Source of the DNA: CALMEC01 sp964434425
GTDB taxonomy: Bacteria; Actinomycetota; Thermoleophilia; Miltoncostaeales; Miltoncostaeaceae
Assembly: GCA_964434425.1 (NCBI GenBank)
Contig: CAYSVH010000002.1
Coordinates: 62,001 to 126,000 of the forward strand
Length of the DNA: 64,000 nucleotides
Direction: 5' to 3'
Below, piece by piece: positions 56,923 through 64,000 of the stretch (position 1 is its first letter; every line of letters begins with the position of its first letter). The notes beneath the pieces were generated by a model. The model was not told the DNA's origin. It saw only the letters and a list, made by a program, of their open reading frames with translations, and did not search any database. A program made the translations under genes and the position numbers.

Positions 56923-58191
56923 GTGAGCGACCGCGGAGGCCGGGCCTCCGTCATCGTCACCGCCGACGTCGTCGTGCCGGTGGTCGGGGCGCCGATCCGC
57001 GACGGCTTCGTCGCCGTCGCCGACGGGCGGATCGTCCATGTCGGCCGTCGCGCGGAGGCCGAGACCCTCGACGCGACGTCCGTCCACCTACCGGGCTGCG
57101 CCCTCTTCCCGGGCCTCGTCGACACGCACTGCCACCTCGAGTGGAGCGGCGCCTCGCTGACGAGCGGTGACGGCACCTTCGCCGACTGGCTGCGACAGAT
57201 CATGCGCGCCGGCCAGGAGATGACGCCGGACGACTTCCTCGAGGCCGCCCGCGCCGGGGCGCGCCGCGCCCTTCTCGCCGGAACCACGACGGTCCTCGAC
57301 AGCGGCCCGACCGGGGCCGGGGCGCGGGCGCTGGACGAACTGGGCATGCGGGGAAGGGTCCACCTCGAGACGTTCGGTCGCCATTCGGGAACGGCCGCCC
57401 GCGACGCGGCACGCGAGATGGCCGACCGGATCGCCGCCCTCCCGACGTCGCCGCGGGTGACGATCGGCCTGTCACCCCACGCCCCGTACACCGTGGGCCG
57501 TGAGTACTGGAAGGCGCTGGCCGCCGATCCCGATCTGGCCGGGCGCCCGTGGATGACCCACCTCGCCGAGTCGCCGGAGGAGCTTCCGGCCGTCTGCGGC
57601 CACCCCGGACCGATGCGCGACCTCTTCGCCCAGCGTGGCTCGACGCCCGGGCTCTGGCCAGGTAGCGGATCGGTGGTGGAGAGGATGGCCGCCGCGGATG
57701 CGCTGCGCACCGGCCTCGTGGCCGCCCACTGTGTGCACGTGTCGTCCGAAGACATGTCCCTGCTCGCCGACCGGCGCGTCGGCGTCGCCCACTGCCCGGT
57801 CTCGAACACGACGCTCAGAGTGGGCGTCCACCCCCTGGGACGGATGCGGTCCGGTGGCGTACCGGTCGGGCTCGGAACCGACAGCCCCGCCAGCGGCGGC
57901 AGATACGACCTCCGCCACGAAGCCCGCGCCTGCCGGGCGGCACACGCACCGGCGCCGCCCGACGCGGACACCCTGGTCACCATGCTCACGATCGAGGGGG
58001 CGCGCGTGGCGGGACTGGACGACCGGATCGGATCGATCGAGCCCGGGAAACATGCCGATCTCGTCGCCGTCGCCCTCGACGGTCGCTCCCCGTCGGAGGC
58101 GCTCCTGCGGTCGTCGGAGGCACCGCGGCTCGTCATGGTCGACGGCGTGATCCGCGTTCACGACGGCGTCCCCGTGGGCCGATCGACCTGA
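56923..58191 (+). CDS. Amidohydrolase-family deaminase, possible aminodeoxyfutalosine deaminase
   Basis: The 422-residue TIM-barrel hydrolase has metal ligands in VDTHCHLEWSG (HxH), HLAES, VAAHCVHVS and GTDSPAS, typical of the SsnA/chlorohydrolase/SAH-deaminase group. Enzymes of this group (sometimes called MqnX) deaminate 6-amino-6-deoxyfutalosine in the futalosine pathway. With mqnA and mqnC 5 kb away that role is plausible, but guanine, cytosine or methylthioadenosine deamination cannot be excluded. GTG start with GAGG upstream. Confidence 0.82.
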   Translation: MSDRGGRASVIVTADVVVPVVGAPIRDGFVAVADGRIVHVGRRAEAETLDATSVHLPGCALFPGLVDTHCHLEWSGASLTSGDGTFADWLRQIMRAGQEMTPDDFLEAARAGARRALLAGTTTVLDSGPTGAGARALDELGMRGRVHLETFGRHSGTAARDAAREMADRIAALPTSPRVTIGLSPHAPYTVGREYWKALAADPDLAGRPWMTHLAESPEELPAVCGHPGPMRDLFAQRGSTPGLWPGSGSVVERMAAADALRTGLVAAHCVHVSSEDMSLLADRRVGVAHCPVSNTTLRVGVHPLGRMRSGGVPVGLGTDSPASGGRYDLRHEARACRAAHAPAPPDADTLVTMLTIEGARVAGLDDRIGSIEPGKHADLVAVALDGRSPSEALLRSSEAPRLVMVDGVIRVHDGVPVGRST

Positions 58192-58226
58192 CGCGGACGG
58201 GCATCTGAGAAGCGGGTCTCCTGTGT

Positions 58227-58232
58227 TACCGT
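58227..58232 (+). promoter_or_regulatory. Putative -10 box, leaderless start (TPR-like protein)
   Basis: TACCGT ends 6 bases before the ATG at 58239. Confidence 0.4.
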
Positions 58233-58238
58233 GCCCGG

Positions 58239-58829
58239 ATGCTCCTGGATCAACAGCGGACCAAGCGGATGGTCAAGATCATCGCGATCATCTGCGCCGT
58301 GGCCTTCGTGGGTGTCCTTCCCATCGTGCTCGGCCTCATCATCTTCGGCGACAACGACCCCAGCGGGCAGGGTCAGATCGTGCAGGAGGCGGAGGATCGC
58401 GTCAACGCGAATCCCAACGACGTCGAGGCTCTCGTCGAGCTCGGACTGCGCTACCGCGCGGCCGATCGCGCCGCCGACGCCGACCGCACGCTGCAGCGCG
58501 CCATCGACGTTCCGCCGACGACGGCCGAGGAGCTTGAGTCACTGGTGAACGCACTGGCCGACACGCCGCGGCGGCAGTTCGCCGTTCTCGACGCGTTCAC
58601 GACAGCGAATCCGAGGAACGCGCGCGCATGGCTCGTCTACGGGCGCGTCGCCGAGCAGCAGACCCAGGGTCTGCGGGCGCGGCTGGCATACAGTCGCGCG
58701 CTGGCGAACGCCGGCGCCGACCAGGAGGTCCGCCGGCTCGCACAACAGGGGATCCAGCGCGTCGCCACCATGGCCACGCAGGCGGTGCCCACACCCACCG
58801 CACCGGGTGTCGTGACCGCCGCGCCATAG
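58239..58829 (+). CDS. Membrane-anchored TPR-like protein
   Basis: The 196-residue protein has one membrane helix at about residues 13-36, then TPR-like helices: NPNDVEALVELGLRYRAADR and DADRTLQRAI fit the first repeat, and NPRNARAWLVYGRVAEQQ with RARLAYSRAL the second. The C-terminal ~20 residues are Ala/Pro/Thr-rich. TPR proteins of this layout often assist c-type cytochrome assembly, and a ccdA-like gene lies 4.5 kb downstream, but the link is weak. Partner unknown. Confidence 0.75.
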   Translation: MLLDQQRTKRMVKIIAIICAVAFVGVLPIVLGLIIFGDNDPSGQGQIVQEAEDRVNANPNDVEALVELGLRYRAADRAADADRTLQRAIDVPPTTAEELESLVNALADTPRRQFAVLDAFTTANPRNARAWLVYGRVAEQQTQGLRARLAYSRALANAGADQEVRRLAQQGIQRVATMATQAVPTPTAPGVVTAAP

Positions 58830-58862
58830 ACGACCATCCCGGGCGTGCCGATGTCGGACTGG

Positions 58863-58868
58863 TAAGAT
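58863..58868 (+). promoter_or_regulatory. -10 box of tRNA-Lys
   Basis: TAAGAT ends 11 bases before the tRNA 5' end at 58880. No good -35 box is seen at the usual distance. Confidence 0.45.
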
Positions 58869-58879
58869 TCCCGTCCCTC

Positions 58880-58952
58880 GGGCCATTAGCTCAGCTGGTA
58901 GAGCAGGGGACTCTTAATCCCAAGGTCGAAGGTTCGATCCCTTCATGGCCCA
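58880..58952 (+). tRNA. tRNA-Lys (anticodon CTT)
   Basis: The acceptor stem GGGCCAT pairs with ATGGCCC, discriminator A. The anticodon loop CTCTTAA gives CTT. The T-arm contains GGTTCGATCC. The body is 73 bases and CCA is not encoded. Confidence 0.96.
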
Positions 58953-58959
58953 CCTGTGC

Positions 58960-58981
58960 AGGCCCCGCATCCGCGGGGCCT
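58960..58981 (+). terminator. Terminator of tRNA-Lys
   Basis: AGGCCCCGC-ATCC-GCGGGGCCT is a perfect 9-bp stem with a 4-base loop, followed after ACGTCA by TTTT. Confidence 0.75.
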
Positions 58982-59088
58982 ACGTCATTTTCCGGAGGCA
59001 TCGGCGGTCCACTGCGGACCCGCGTCGCCGGCCCGCACCCGCCGACGGGCGGCACCCCCCCCGAAACAGGTCCGGCAGCGTGCACTCG

Positions 59089-60237
59089 TCACGGCCGCGC
59101 GAACGCCAGGTGGTAGGTGGCCCCCCGACGCACTCCGATGGCCACTCCGACGAATCCCTGCTTCAGCCGGACCTGCTTGCGGGCGACCACACGGCCCCGG
59201 ACGCGGGCTGTGATGGTCACCCTCCCGGAGCGCGAGAGCAGCATGGTGGCACGGCGCTTTCCGCCCACGGTCGTCCAGCGGATGTTCCAGGCGCGAGGAA
59301 CCGGAGGGGTACCCGGCAGCGATGAGGTGTCGACCACCTCGAGCGCGCTCGCCGGCACACGGTGCAGGTCGCGCAGATCGCGATCGTTCCAGCCGGGGCT
59401 CGGCGCACCCGAGATGAATCCGGCGGACCCATTGTCGGCCACGATGAAGCCGTGTCGCTTGCCGGCCTCCAGGATCGCCCGCGTCTGCGGCCCGAATCGC
59501 CGGGTGTCGTACGATGCCCGGACCCGTATGCGCAGGCCCATGGGCACGGCGGACGGCGCACGCTCGCTGCTGGCGAAGTGGCGGGCCGGCCACAGATAGG
59601 CGCGCTGAGTGCGTGGCACCGTGATGCGCAGCGCGTGATCGATCCCTCCGATGCCCGCGGCGACCTCGTCGTGACGCGCGAGACCCGGGAAGATGGGCAG
59701 ACCCGCCGCGTCGGCGCTGGTCCAGCCCACCGGACGCAGCCGTGTCGACCGCAGGTCCCAGCGGGCGCCGGAACCCGCACGCCAGCTGCGGGGGCCGGTT
59801 CGCCGCGCGGCGAAGAGCTCGGACAGGGTGCAGGTGCTCCGATCGACGAGCAGGATGTGGCGGTCGCCCCCGCCCTCGATCGCCACGCCATCCGGGATGG
59901 GATACGGACCGGCATCCGATTCCGCCCGGTAGTCGAAGGCAACGGTCGCCCGCGGTGTGCGGTCGTCCACCACGTTGAAGGGAATGCCGTATCCGTCGAC
60001 GTCGCTGTCGCTGAAGTCGGGATGCAGCCGCGTGATCCGTGACGCGGCGATGAACGCCCTTGAGCCGGCGGCGACCGGGAGGCGGTCGACACGCTGGTTC
60101 CACGGGCTCGACTCGGGGAACACCGGGCAGTCCGGCGCCTGTGGAAGCGGCCGCGACATCGCGGCCGGCACGACGGCGAGGGAGACGGCGACCGTGGCGA
60201 GGGCGATGGCCGGCTGCGGGCTGCGGAGACGCGTCAC
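59089..60237 (-). CDS. Secreted protein of unknown function
   Basis: The 382-residue product has a signal peptide (AIALATVAVSLAVVPAAMS). The mature part begins CPVFPESSPWNQRVDRLPV and contains two further runs that look conserved, GGGDRHILLVDRSTCTLSELF and GFIVADNGSAGFISGAP. A C-terminal ~70-residue segment rich in Arg, Val and Thr resembles a beta-sandwich. Such secreted proteins occur in soil actinobacteria; I do not know a function. GTG start. It follows tRNA-Lys on the opposite strand. Confidence 0.75.
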   Translation of the reverse strand: MTRLRSPQPAIALATVAVSLAVVPAAMSRPLPQAPDCPVFPESSPWNQRVDRLPVAAGSRAFIAASRITRLHPDFSDSDVDGYGIPFNVVDDRTPRATVAFDYRAESDAGPYPIPDGVAIEGGGDRHILLVDRSTCTLSELFAARRTGPRSWRAGSGARWDLRSTRLRPVGWTSADAAGLPIFPGLARHDEVAAGIGGIDHALRITVPRTQRAYLWPARHFASSERAPSAVPMGLRIRVRASYDTRRFGPQTRAILEAGKRHGFIVADNGSAGFISGAPSPGWNDRDLRDLHRVPASALEVVDTSSLPGTPPVPRAWNIRWTTVGGKRRATMLLSRSGRVTITARVRGRVVARKQVRLKQGFVGVAIGVRRGATYHLAFARP

Positions 60238-60314
60238 GATCGGCCGTGGCCTTTCGGGAGGATGCGGGAATCGGCGGGCACGGGCGTTACCCGGCCGCGA
60301 GGAACCCTCGGGTA

Positions 60315-60605
60315 TCAGGCGGCCTGCGTCAACTCGACCGGGATGGCGGCCGTGGGTACGACCATGCCCGCGACGGCGGGGACGGGCGCCGCGCCGCGCT
60401 CATCGCCGGTGCGGAGCGACCGCATCATGCGAAGCCGCTGCCGGCGAAGATCGGAGAGCGTCGTCGACTCGCAGACGACGTCGGTGCTCACGGTGGGATG
60501 CCGCTCCCCGCCGCGCAGGGCCTTGCGGTAGACCGCCGCGGTGAGAAGGGCCTCGACGGCGACGACGGCGAATCCCACCGCGACGATGATCGTCATGGGG
60601 TCCAT
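60315..60605 (-). CDS. Small single-helix membrane protein
   Basis: The 96-residue product starts MDPMTIIVAVGFAVVAVEAL, one membrane helix with the C-terminus probably in the cytoplasm. A polar, Arg-rich middle (LSDLRRQRLRMMRS) and an Ala/Val/Pro-rich tail follow. I see no family match. The start codon and helix placement look credible and the two genes around it leave room for it. Confidence 0.55.
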   Translation of the reverse strand: MDPMTIIVAVGFAVVAVEALLTAAVYRKALRGGERHPTVSTDVVCESTTLSDLRRQRLRMMRSLRTGDERGAAPVPAVAGMVVPTAAIPVELTQAA

Positions 60606-60823
60606 GGTCTCTGCACTCCCTGGGCTCTGCGGGACACAGCGTCCCGACCGTGGCGGACGACGTATGCCACGAGGACCGCGGTGGGGGTCACACCGATGTG
60701 CCGTCTCTCGTGAGCATCCATACCTGGAGCTGACGTTCGCGCCGAATGTTGCAAGTCCTTTCGCCGGTTCACCATCTGTTTCACGGGGGGCGCCGCACGG
60801 ACTCGCTATCGTGGCCGGTTCAC
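60606..60823. other. Divergent region before the helicase gene
   Basis: Nothing is supported as a gene in these 218 bases. A TATCGT at about 60806-60811 lies 12 bases before the helicase ATG and is a possible -10 box. Confidence 0.35.
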
Positions 60824-62467
60824 ATGGCCCGATCGCTCCGACTCCGACGCTGGCAACGAGATGCGCTGGATCGCTTCAACGAGCGGACCACACCCGATTT
60901 CCTCGCGGTCGCCACGCCGGGGGCGGGCAAGACGACCTTCGCACTCACCGCGGCACGCCAGGCGGTACAGCGGGAGCCGGGCCGGGTGGTCGTCGTCGCG
61001 CCGACCCAGCACCTGAAGGGGCAGTGGGCGGACGCCGCCGAGACGTTCGGCCTGATCCTCGAGAGCAGCTGGGCATCGGGCCAGGGCGGTCTTCCCCCTG
61101 ACGTGCACGGTCTGGTCACCACCTACCAGCAGGTGGCGAAGAGCCCGGCGGAGATCCGCGACATCGCCCGCGGGGCCTTCGTCATCCTCGACGAGATCCA
61201 CCATGCGGGCGACGACCGGGCGTGGGGTGACGCCGTCTCCCTGGCGTTCGCCGGCGCCTCGCAGCGGCTGTCGCTGTCGGGGACGCCCTTCCGGTCGGAC
61301 ACCCTCGCCATCCCCTTCGTCGACTACGACCACGACGGGCTGGCCACCGCCGACTTCGACTACGGGTACGCGGCCGCGCTCGGCGACGGCGGCGTGGTCC
61401 GCCCCGTGCACTTCCCGAGGATGGACGGCGAGATGGAGTGGGTCGGCGCCGACGGGCAGCTGGCATCCGCGTCATTCGCCGACAACCTGGACCGCGTCGG
61501 GTCGGCCGCGCGCCTGCGCACGGCACTCTCGACCGACGGTGAATGGCTCCCCCACGTGCTGGGCGAGGCCCACCGTCGCCTCATGACGATCCGCGACGCG
61601 CACCCCGACGCCGGGGGCCTGGTGATCGCCACGGACCAGCGACACGCGCGCAACATCGCCGACATCATGCTGCGGCGCTTCGGGGTGCGCGCGGTGGTCG
61701 CACTGTCGGAGGACGCGGACGCGTCCGACCGGATCGCCGCGTTCGGACGAGGGCGTGATCCGTGGATCGTGGCGGTGCGCATGGTCTCGGAGGGCGTCGA
61801 CATCCCGCGCCTGCGCGTGGGGGTCTTCGCGACCACCACCACGACGGAGCTCTTCTTCCGCCAGGCCGTGGGGCGCATCGCCCGTTGGATCCGCGGGCTG
61901 GGTCCCCAGCCGGCCTACATGTACGTGCCCGACGATCCACGCCTGCGTCACCACGTCATCGCCGTCGCGGAGCAGCGCCGCCACAGCCTGCGCCGCTCCG
62001 ACGATGAGGACGCCGCCGTCGCCGAGCCGGATCCCGCCGCCCTCGATGAGCTGGTCGGTCCGCCCGCCCGCGACGAGGACCAGCTCTCGTTGTTCCAGCC
62101 CGTCTCGGCGACCCCGACGGGCCCCGCCGCGATCCACACGCCCTACGACAGCGGCATCCACACGTCGGACACGGATGACGAGGGTCTTCTCATCGAGTTC
62201 CCGGACGTGGATCACCTGCGCCTTCCGGACGACGGTGAGGTCAGCCCGCGGGAACGTCGCCGACGCCTGCGCGACGCGAACGCCGCCGCCGTCCGCCAGG
62301 TCTCGCGCGACCGCCGCCTGACGCACTCACACGTGAACGCCGAGCTGAACCGCGCCGTCGGGATCCGTCAGATCGGCGAGGCGACGCTGGAGCAGCTGGA
62401 GGCCCGCCACCGGGCCGCCGAGCGCTGGCTGGTCGGCCTGCCGCTGCGCGAACACAGCGCGACCTGA
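60824..62467 (+). CDS. DEAD/DEAH-type superfamily 2 helicase
   Basis: The 547-residue protein has the SF2 motifs in order: LRRWQRDALDRF (Q-like), ATPGAGKTTFAL (Walker A), PTQHLKGQW, VTTYQQVAKS, VILDEIHHAGDD (DExH), LSLSGTPFRSD (motif III), and in the second RecA domain MVSEGVDIPRLRVGVFAT and RQAVGRIARW (motif VI). It resembles the XPB/RecG-like 'restriction-helicase' group. The last ~150 residues are acidic with no domain I know. No nuclease or methylase gene adjoins it, so a defence role is not supported here. Confidence 0.85.
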   Translation: MARSLRLRRWQRDALDRFNERTTPDFLAVATPGAGKTTFALTAARQAVQREPGRVVVVAPTQHLKGQWADAAETFGLILESSWASGQGGLPPDVHGLVTTYQQVAKSPAEIRDIARGAFVILDEIHHAGDDRAWGDAVSLAFAGASQRLSLSGTPFRSDTLAIPFVDYDHDGLATADFDYGYAAALGDGGVVRPVHFPRMDGEMEWVGADGQLASASFADNLDRVGSAARLRTALSTDGEWLPHVLGEAHRRLMTIRDAHPDAGGLVIATDQRHARNIADIMLRRFGVRAVVALSEDADASDRIAAFGRGRDPWIVAVRMVSEGVDIPRLRVGVFATTTTTELFFRQAVGRIARWIRGLGPQPAYMYVPDDPRLRHHVIAVAEQRRHSLRRSDDEDAAVAEPDPAALDELVGPPARDEDQLSLFQPVSATPTGPAAIHTPYDSGIHTSDTDDEGLLIEFPDVDHLRLPDDGEVSPRERRRRLRDANAAAVRQVSRDRRLTHSHVNAELNRAVGIRQIGEATLEQLEARHRAAERWLVGLPLREHSAT

Positions 62468-62521
62468 GCGTCCGCCGGGCCGGGGCAGGAATCCGGCCCG
62501 CGGTCCGACAACACGAGGGGA

Positions 62522-63178
62522 GTGACCCGCCTCCTCCATCCGTCGCGCCTCTCGGCCGCGTACCGCGTGCTCGCCGGAGTGGTCGTCGGCGTGCTCATCG
62601 CCCTCCTCATGCCGAACGTCGAGCCCTGGACCGCACGGATCCTCTGCGGGTGGATCGCGTTCACCGTCACGCTCGCCCTCCTCATCGCACCGCTCTGGCG
62701 CGCGGACGCCGACCTCACCGCCCGGTTCGCGACGAGAGATGACGACACCCGCGCCTTCGCCCGGGTGTTCGCACTGCTCACGGCCACCGTCAGCCTGCTC
62801 GGGCCCGGCATCGTCCTCCACGAGGCCAGCGCCCGCAGCGGCGCGATGACCAGCGCGCTGATCATCCCGGCCCCCGCGACCGTCGCCGTGTCCTGGCTCG
62901 TGCTGCACCTGGAGTACACGCTCCACTATGCACATCGCTAGTACGCCGACGGCGGCGGCGTGACGTTCCCCGCCGAGCACGACGACACGCCGGAGCCGCC
63001 GGACCTCCGCGACTTCGTCTCCTGTCGTTCACGCTCAGGATGACGTTCCAGGTGAGCGACAACAACATCACCACGCCGGATGCGGCGCCTGGTGCTGGGG
63101 CACTGCCTGCCGTCATACCTCTTCAGCGCGGTCGTCATCGCCGTGACGATCAACGCAGTCGCCGGCTTCGTGAGCTGA
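62522..63178 (+). pseudogene. Decayed DUF1345 membrane protein gene
   Basis: From the GTG at 62522 the sequence encodes a DUF1345 protein with four helices until a TAG at 62939, in a place where relatives have Tyr. The same frame goes on YADGGGVTFPAEHDD and DLRDFV, then shifts by one base to give LSFTLRMTFQVSDNN, then shifts again to MRRLVLGHCLPSYLF, ending at the natural stop 63176-63178. One nonsense change and two single-base losses suggest real decay rather than one sequencing error. Function of the family is unknown. Confidence 0.8.
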
Positions 63179-63378
63179 CGGCGGAGCACGAGGATGGATG
63201 ACCGGCCGCCCGGCGCAGACCGTGTGGCCGGAGTCGACCAGCCGAGGGGACCGCGAGCCGCACGCGGTTGAGTGCCCTGCACCCATGCCGGCACCCCGGC
63301 CGGCCACGATGTCCGCCGCCCCCCGGGGCCGTTCGTCCCGCACCGGCGCCCGCGACCCAACCGGACACCCATGACGGC

Positions 63379-63384
63379 TACCAT
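63379..63384 (+). promoter_or_regulatory. Putative -10 box (ccdA-like gene)
   Basis: TACCAT ends 10 bases before the ATG at 63395. Confidence 0.3.
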
Positions 63385-63394
63385 CACACTGGAC

Positions 63395-64000
63395 ATGGCC
63401 TACAACGTCTCGGTGCTCACCTACGCAGACGCGTTGGCCGCAGGATTCGTCTCGTTCGCGAGCCCCTGCGCGCTCGCGCTCGTGCCCGGCTACCTCTCGT
63501 TCATCTCGGGCGCCACCTCGGGCGCCGTGGCGACGGAAGCGGGCGGCACCATGGCGACCCGTTCGCGTCCGGTGCTCACGGCCACCGCCGCCTTCGTCGC
63601 GGGCTTCGCCCTCATGTTCACGCTGTGGGGTGCGGGCGCCGGGTACCTGGGCAGCTCGCTCTCGGATCGCCGCGACATGATCAACCTGATCAGCGGGACC
63701 CTCCTCGTCCTGATGGGGGCGCTGATGCTGGCCATCCCGCACCTGTCGTTCCTCCAGGGCGAACGGCGACTCGACCTCGGCCGGCGGCCCACCACGTACG
63801 GCGGCGTCATGCTCGCGGGAGCGGCCTTCGCCATCGCATGGACACCCTGCACCGGCCCCTTCCTCGGTCAGGTCCTCACGCTCGCGGTACCCACCGAGTC
63901 ACCGCGCATCGGCGCGTCGCTCCTCTTCGTCTACGCGCTCGGCCTGGGCATCCCGTTCCTCCTCGCCGGTCTCTTCATGACGCAGACGCTGGCGCTCTCA
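63395..64000 (+). CDS. ccdA: CcdA-type cytochrome c biogenesis protein, cut by the window end
   Basis: The first 202 residues are visible. The protein is polytopic and has the two redox Cys positions of CcdA/DsbD-like thiol transporters: FASPCALALVPGYLSF in the first helix and AWTPCTGPFLGQVL in a later one. It passes reducing power across the membrane for haem attachment to cytochromes c, which fits the QcrC cytochrome here. An in-frame ATG at 63371 would add 8 residues; I prefer 63395. The 3' end is outside the window. Confidence 0.88.
   Translation, partial: MAYNVSVLTYADALAAGFVSFASPCALALVPGYLSFISGATSGAVATEAGGTMATRSRPVLTATAAFVAGFALMFTLWGAGAGYLGSSLSDRRDMINLISGTLLVLMGALMLAIPHLSFLQGERRLDLGRRPTTYGGVMLAGAAFAIAWTPCTGPFLGQVLTLAVPTESPRIGASLLFVYALGLGIPFLLAGLFMTQTLALS

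Noticed and set aside
60824..62467. Helicase as part of a phage-defence system
   Set aside because: No nuclease, methylase or other defence gene adjoins; neighbours are a small membrane protein and a decayed DUF1345 gene.
63179..63394. Possible gene between the DUF1345 remnant and ccdA
   Set aside because: Available frames are Arg/Gly-rich shadows without start signals or conserved motifs.

Overview
This is a high-GC chromosomal window (by eye close to 70% G+C) that looks like housekeeping DNA from an actinobacterium, most likely of a deep lineage such as Thermoleophilia. That placement is an inference. It rests on the FHA/PP2C/RodA/PBP/PASTA-kinase operon, futalosine-type menaquinone genes (mqnA, mqnC) in place of a classical men cluster, and a Bacillus-like split cytochrome bc complex in which subunit IV is fused to cytochrome c. 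GTG starts and 4-base NTGA stop/start overlaps are very common. Many non-operonic genes carry a TAnnnT-like box only 6 to 10 bases before the start codon, which suggests widespread leaderless transcription.

Layout. 0-11.2 kb: a cut-off gene, tRNA-Leu, then a tightly overlapped cell-wall growth and signalling operon (membrane Ser/Thr kinase, fhaA, fhaB, PP2C phosphatase, rodA, pbpA, PASTA kinase pknB) followed by ddl. 11.3-16.7 kb: a small secreted protein, a YfcE-type phosphoesterase, a decayed DUF4143 ATPase, and a minus-strand operon of a third kinase and two tyrosine recombinases. 16.9-17.2 kb: tRNA-Tyr, tRNA-Thr and tRNA-Met. 17.3-22.7 kb: an HD-GYP protein, then a cobalamin riboswitch controlling a DUF4430 lipoprotein and a complete ECF transporter. 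22.7-30.3 kb: an ArgH-like lyase, an RDD protein, an enoyl-CoA hydratase, an FMN reductase/TetR divergent pair with paired operators, a cupin, and a second Ddl coupled to an aminotransferase. 30.4-38.6 kb: GtrA and two polytopic GT87-like glycosyltransferases, YmdB, an M23-like protein, an ABC exporter and aat.

38.8-45 kb: argS, hemB, hemL, a prenyl-synthase-like small protein and ubiD. 45-52.7 kb: a secreted protein, qcrABC, ubiX, a polyprenyl diphosphate synthase, mqnA and mqnC. Quinone synthesis therefore lies beside its main user, the menaquinol:cytochrome c reductase. 52.7-64 kb: rhodanese, zinc-ribbon protein, lipA, dcd, tatA, an amidohydrolase (possible aminodeoxyfutalosine deaminase), a TPR-like protein, tRNA-Lys, a secreted protein, a helicase, a decayed DUF1345 gene and the start of ccdA.

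The most unusual content is non-coding. There are at least four families of structured repeats: a ~138-bp unit in two oppositely oriented clusters (45 and 55 kb) built around a GNA-loop mini-hairpin and a GC-rich stem; a 126-bp element with perfect 20-bp inverted ends at 27.3 kb; a ~190-bp MITE-like element at 38.6 kb with a half copy at 56.5 kb; and a hairpin repeat at 33.8 and 51.5 kb. Several of them end directly on a putative -10 box of the next gene. No CRISPR array, phage or recognisable transposase was seen.
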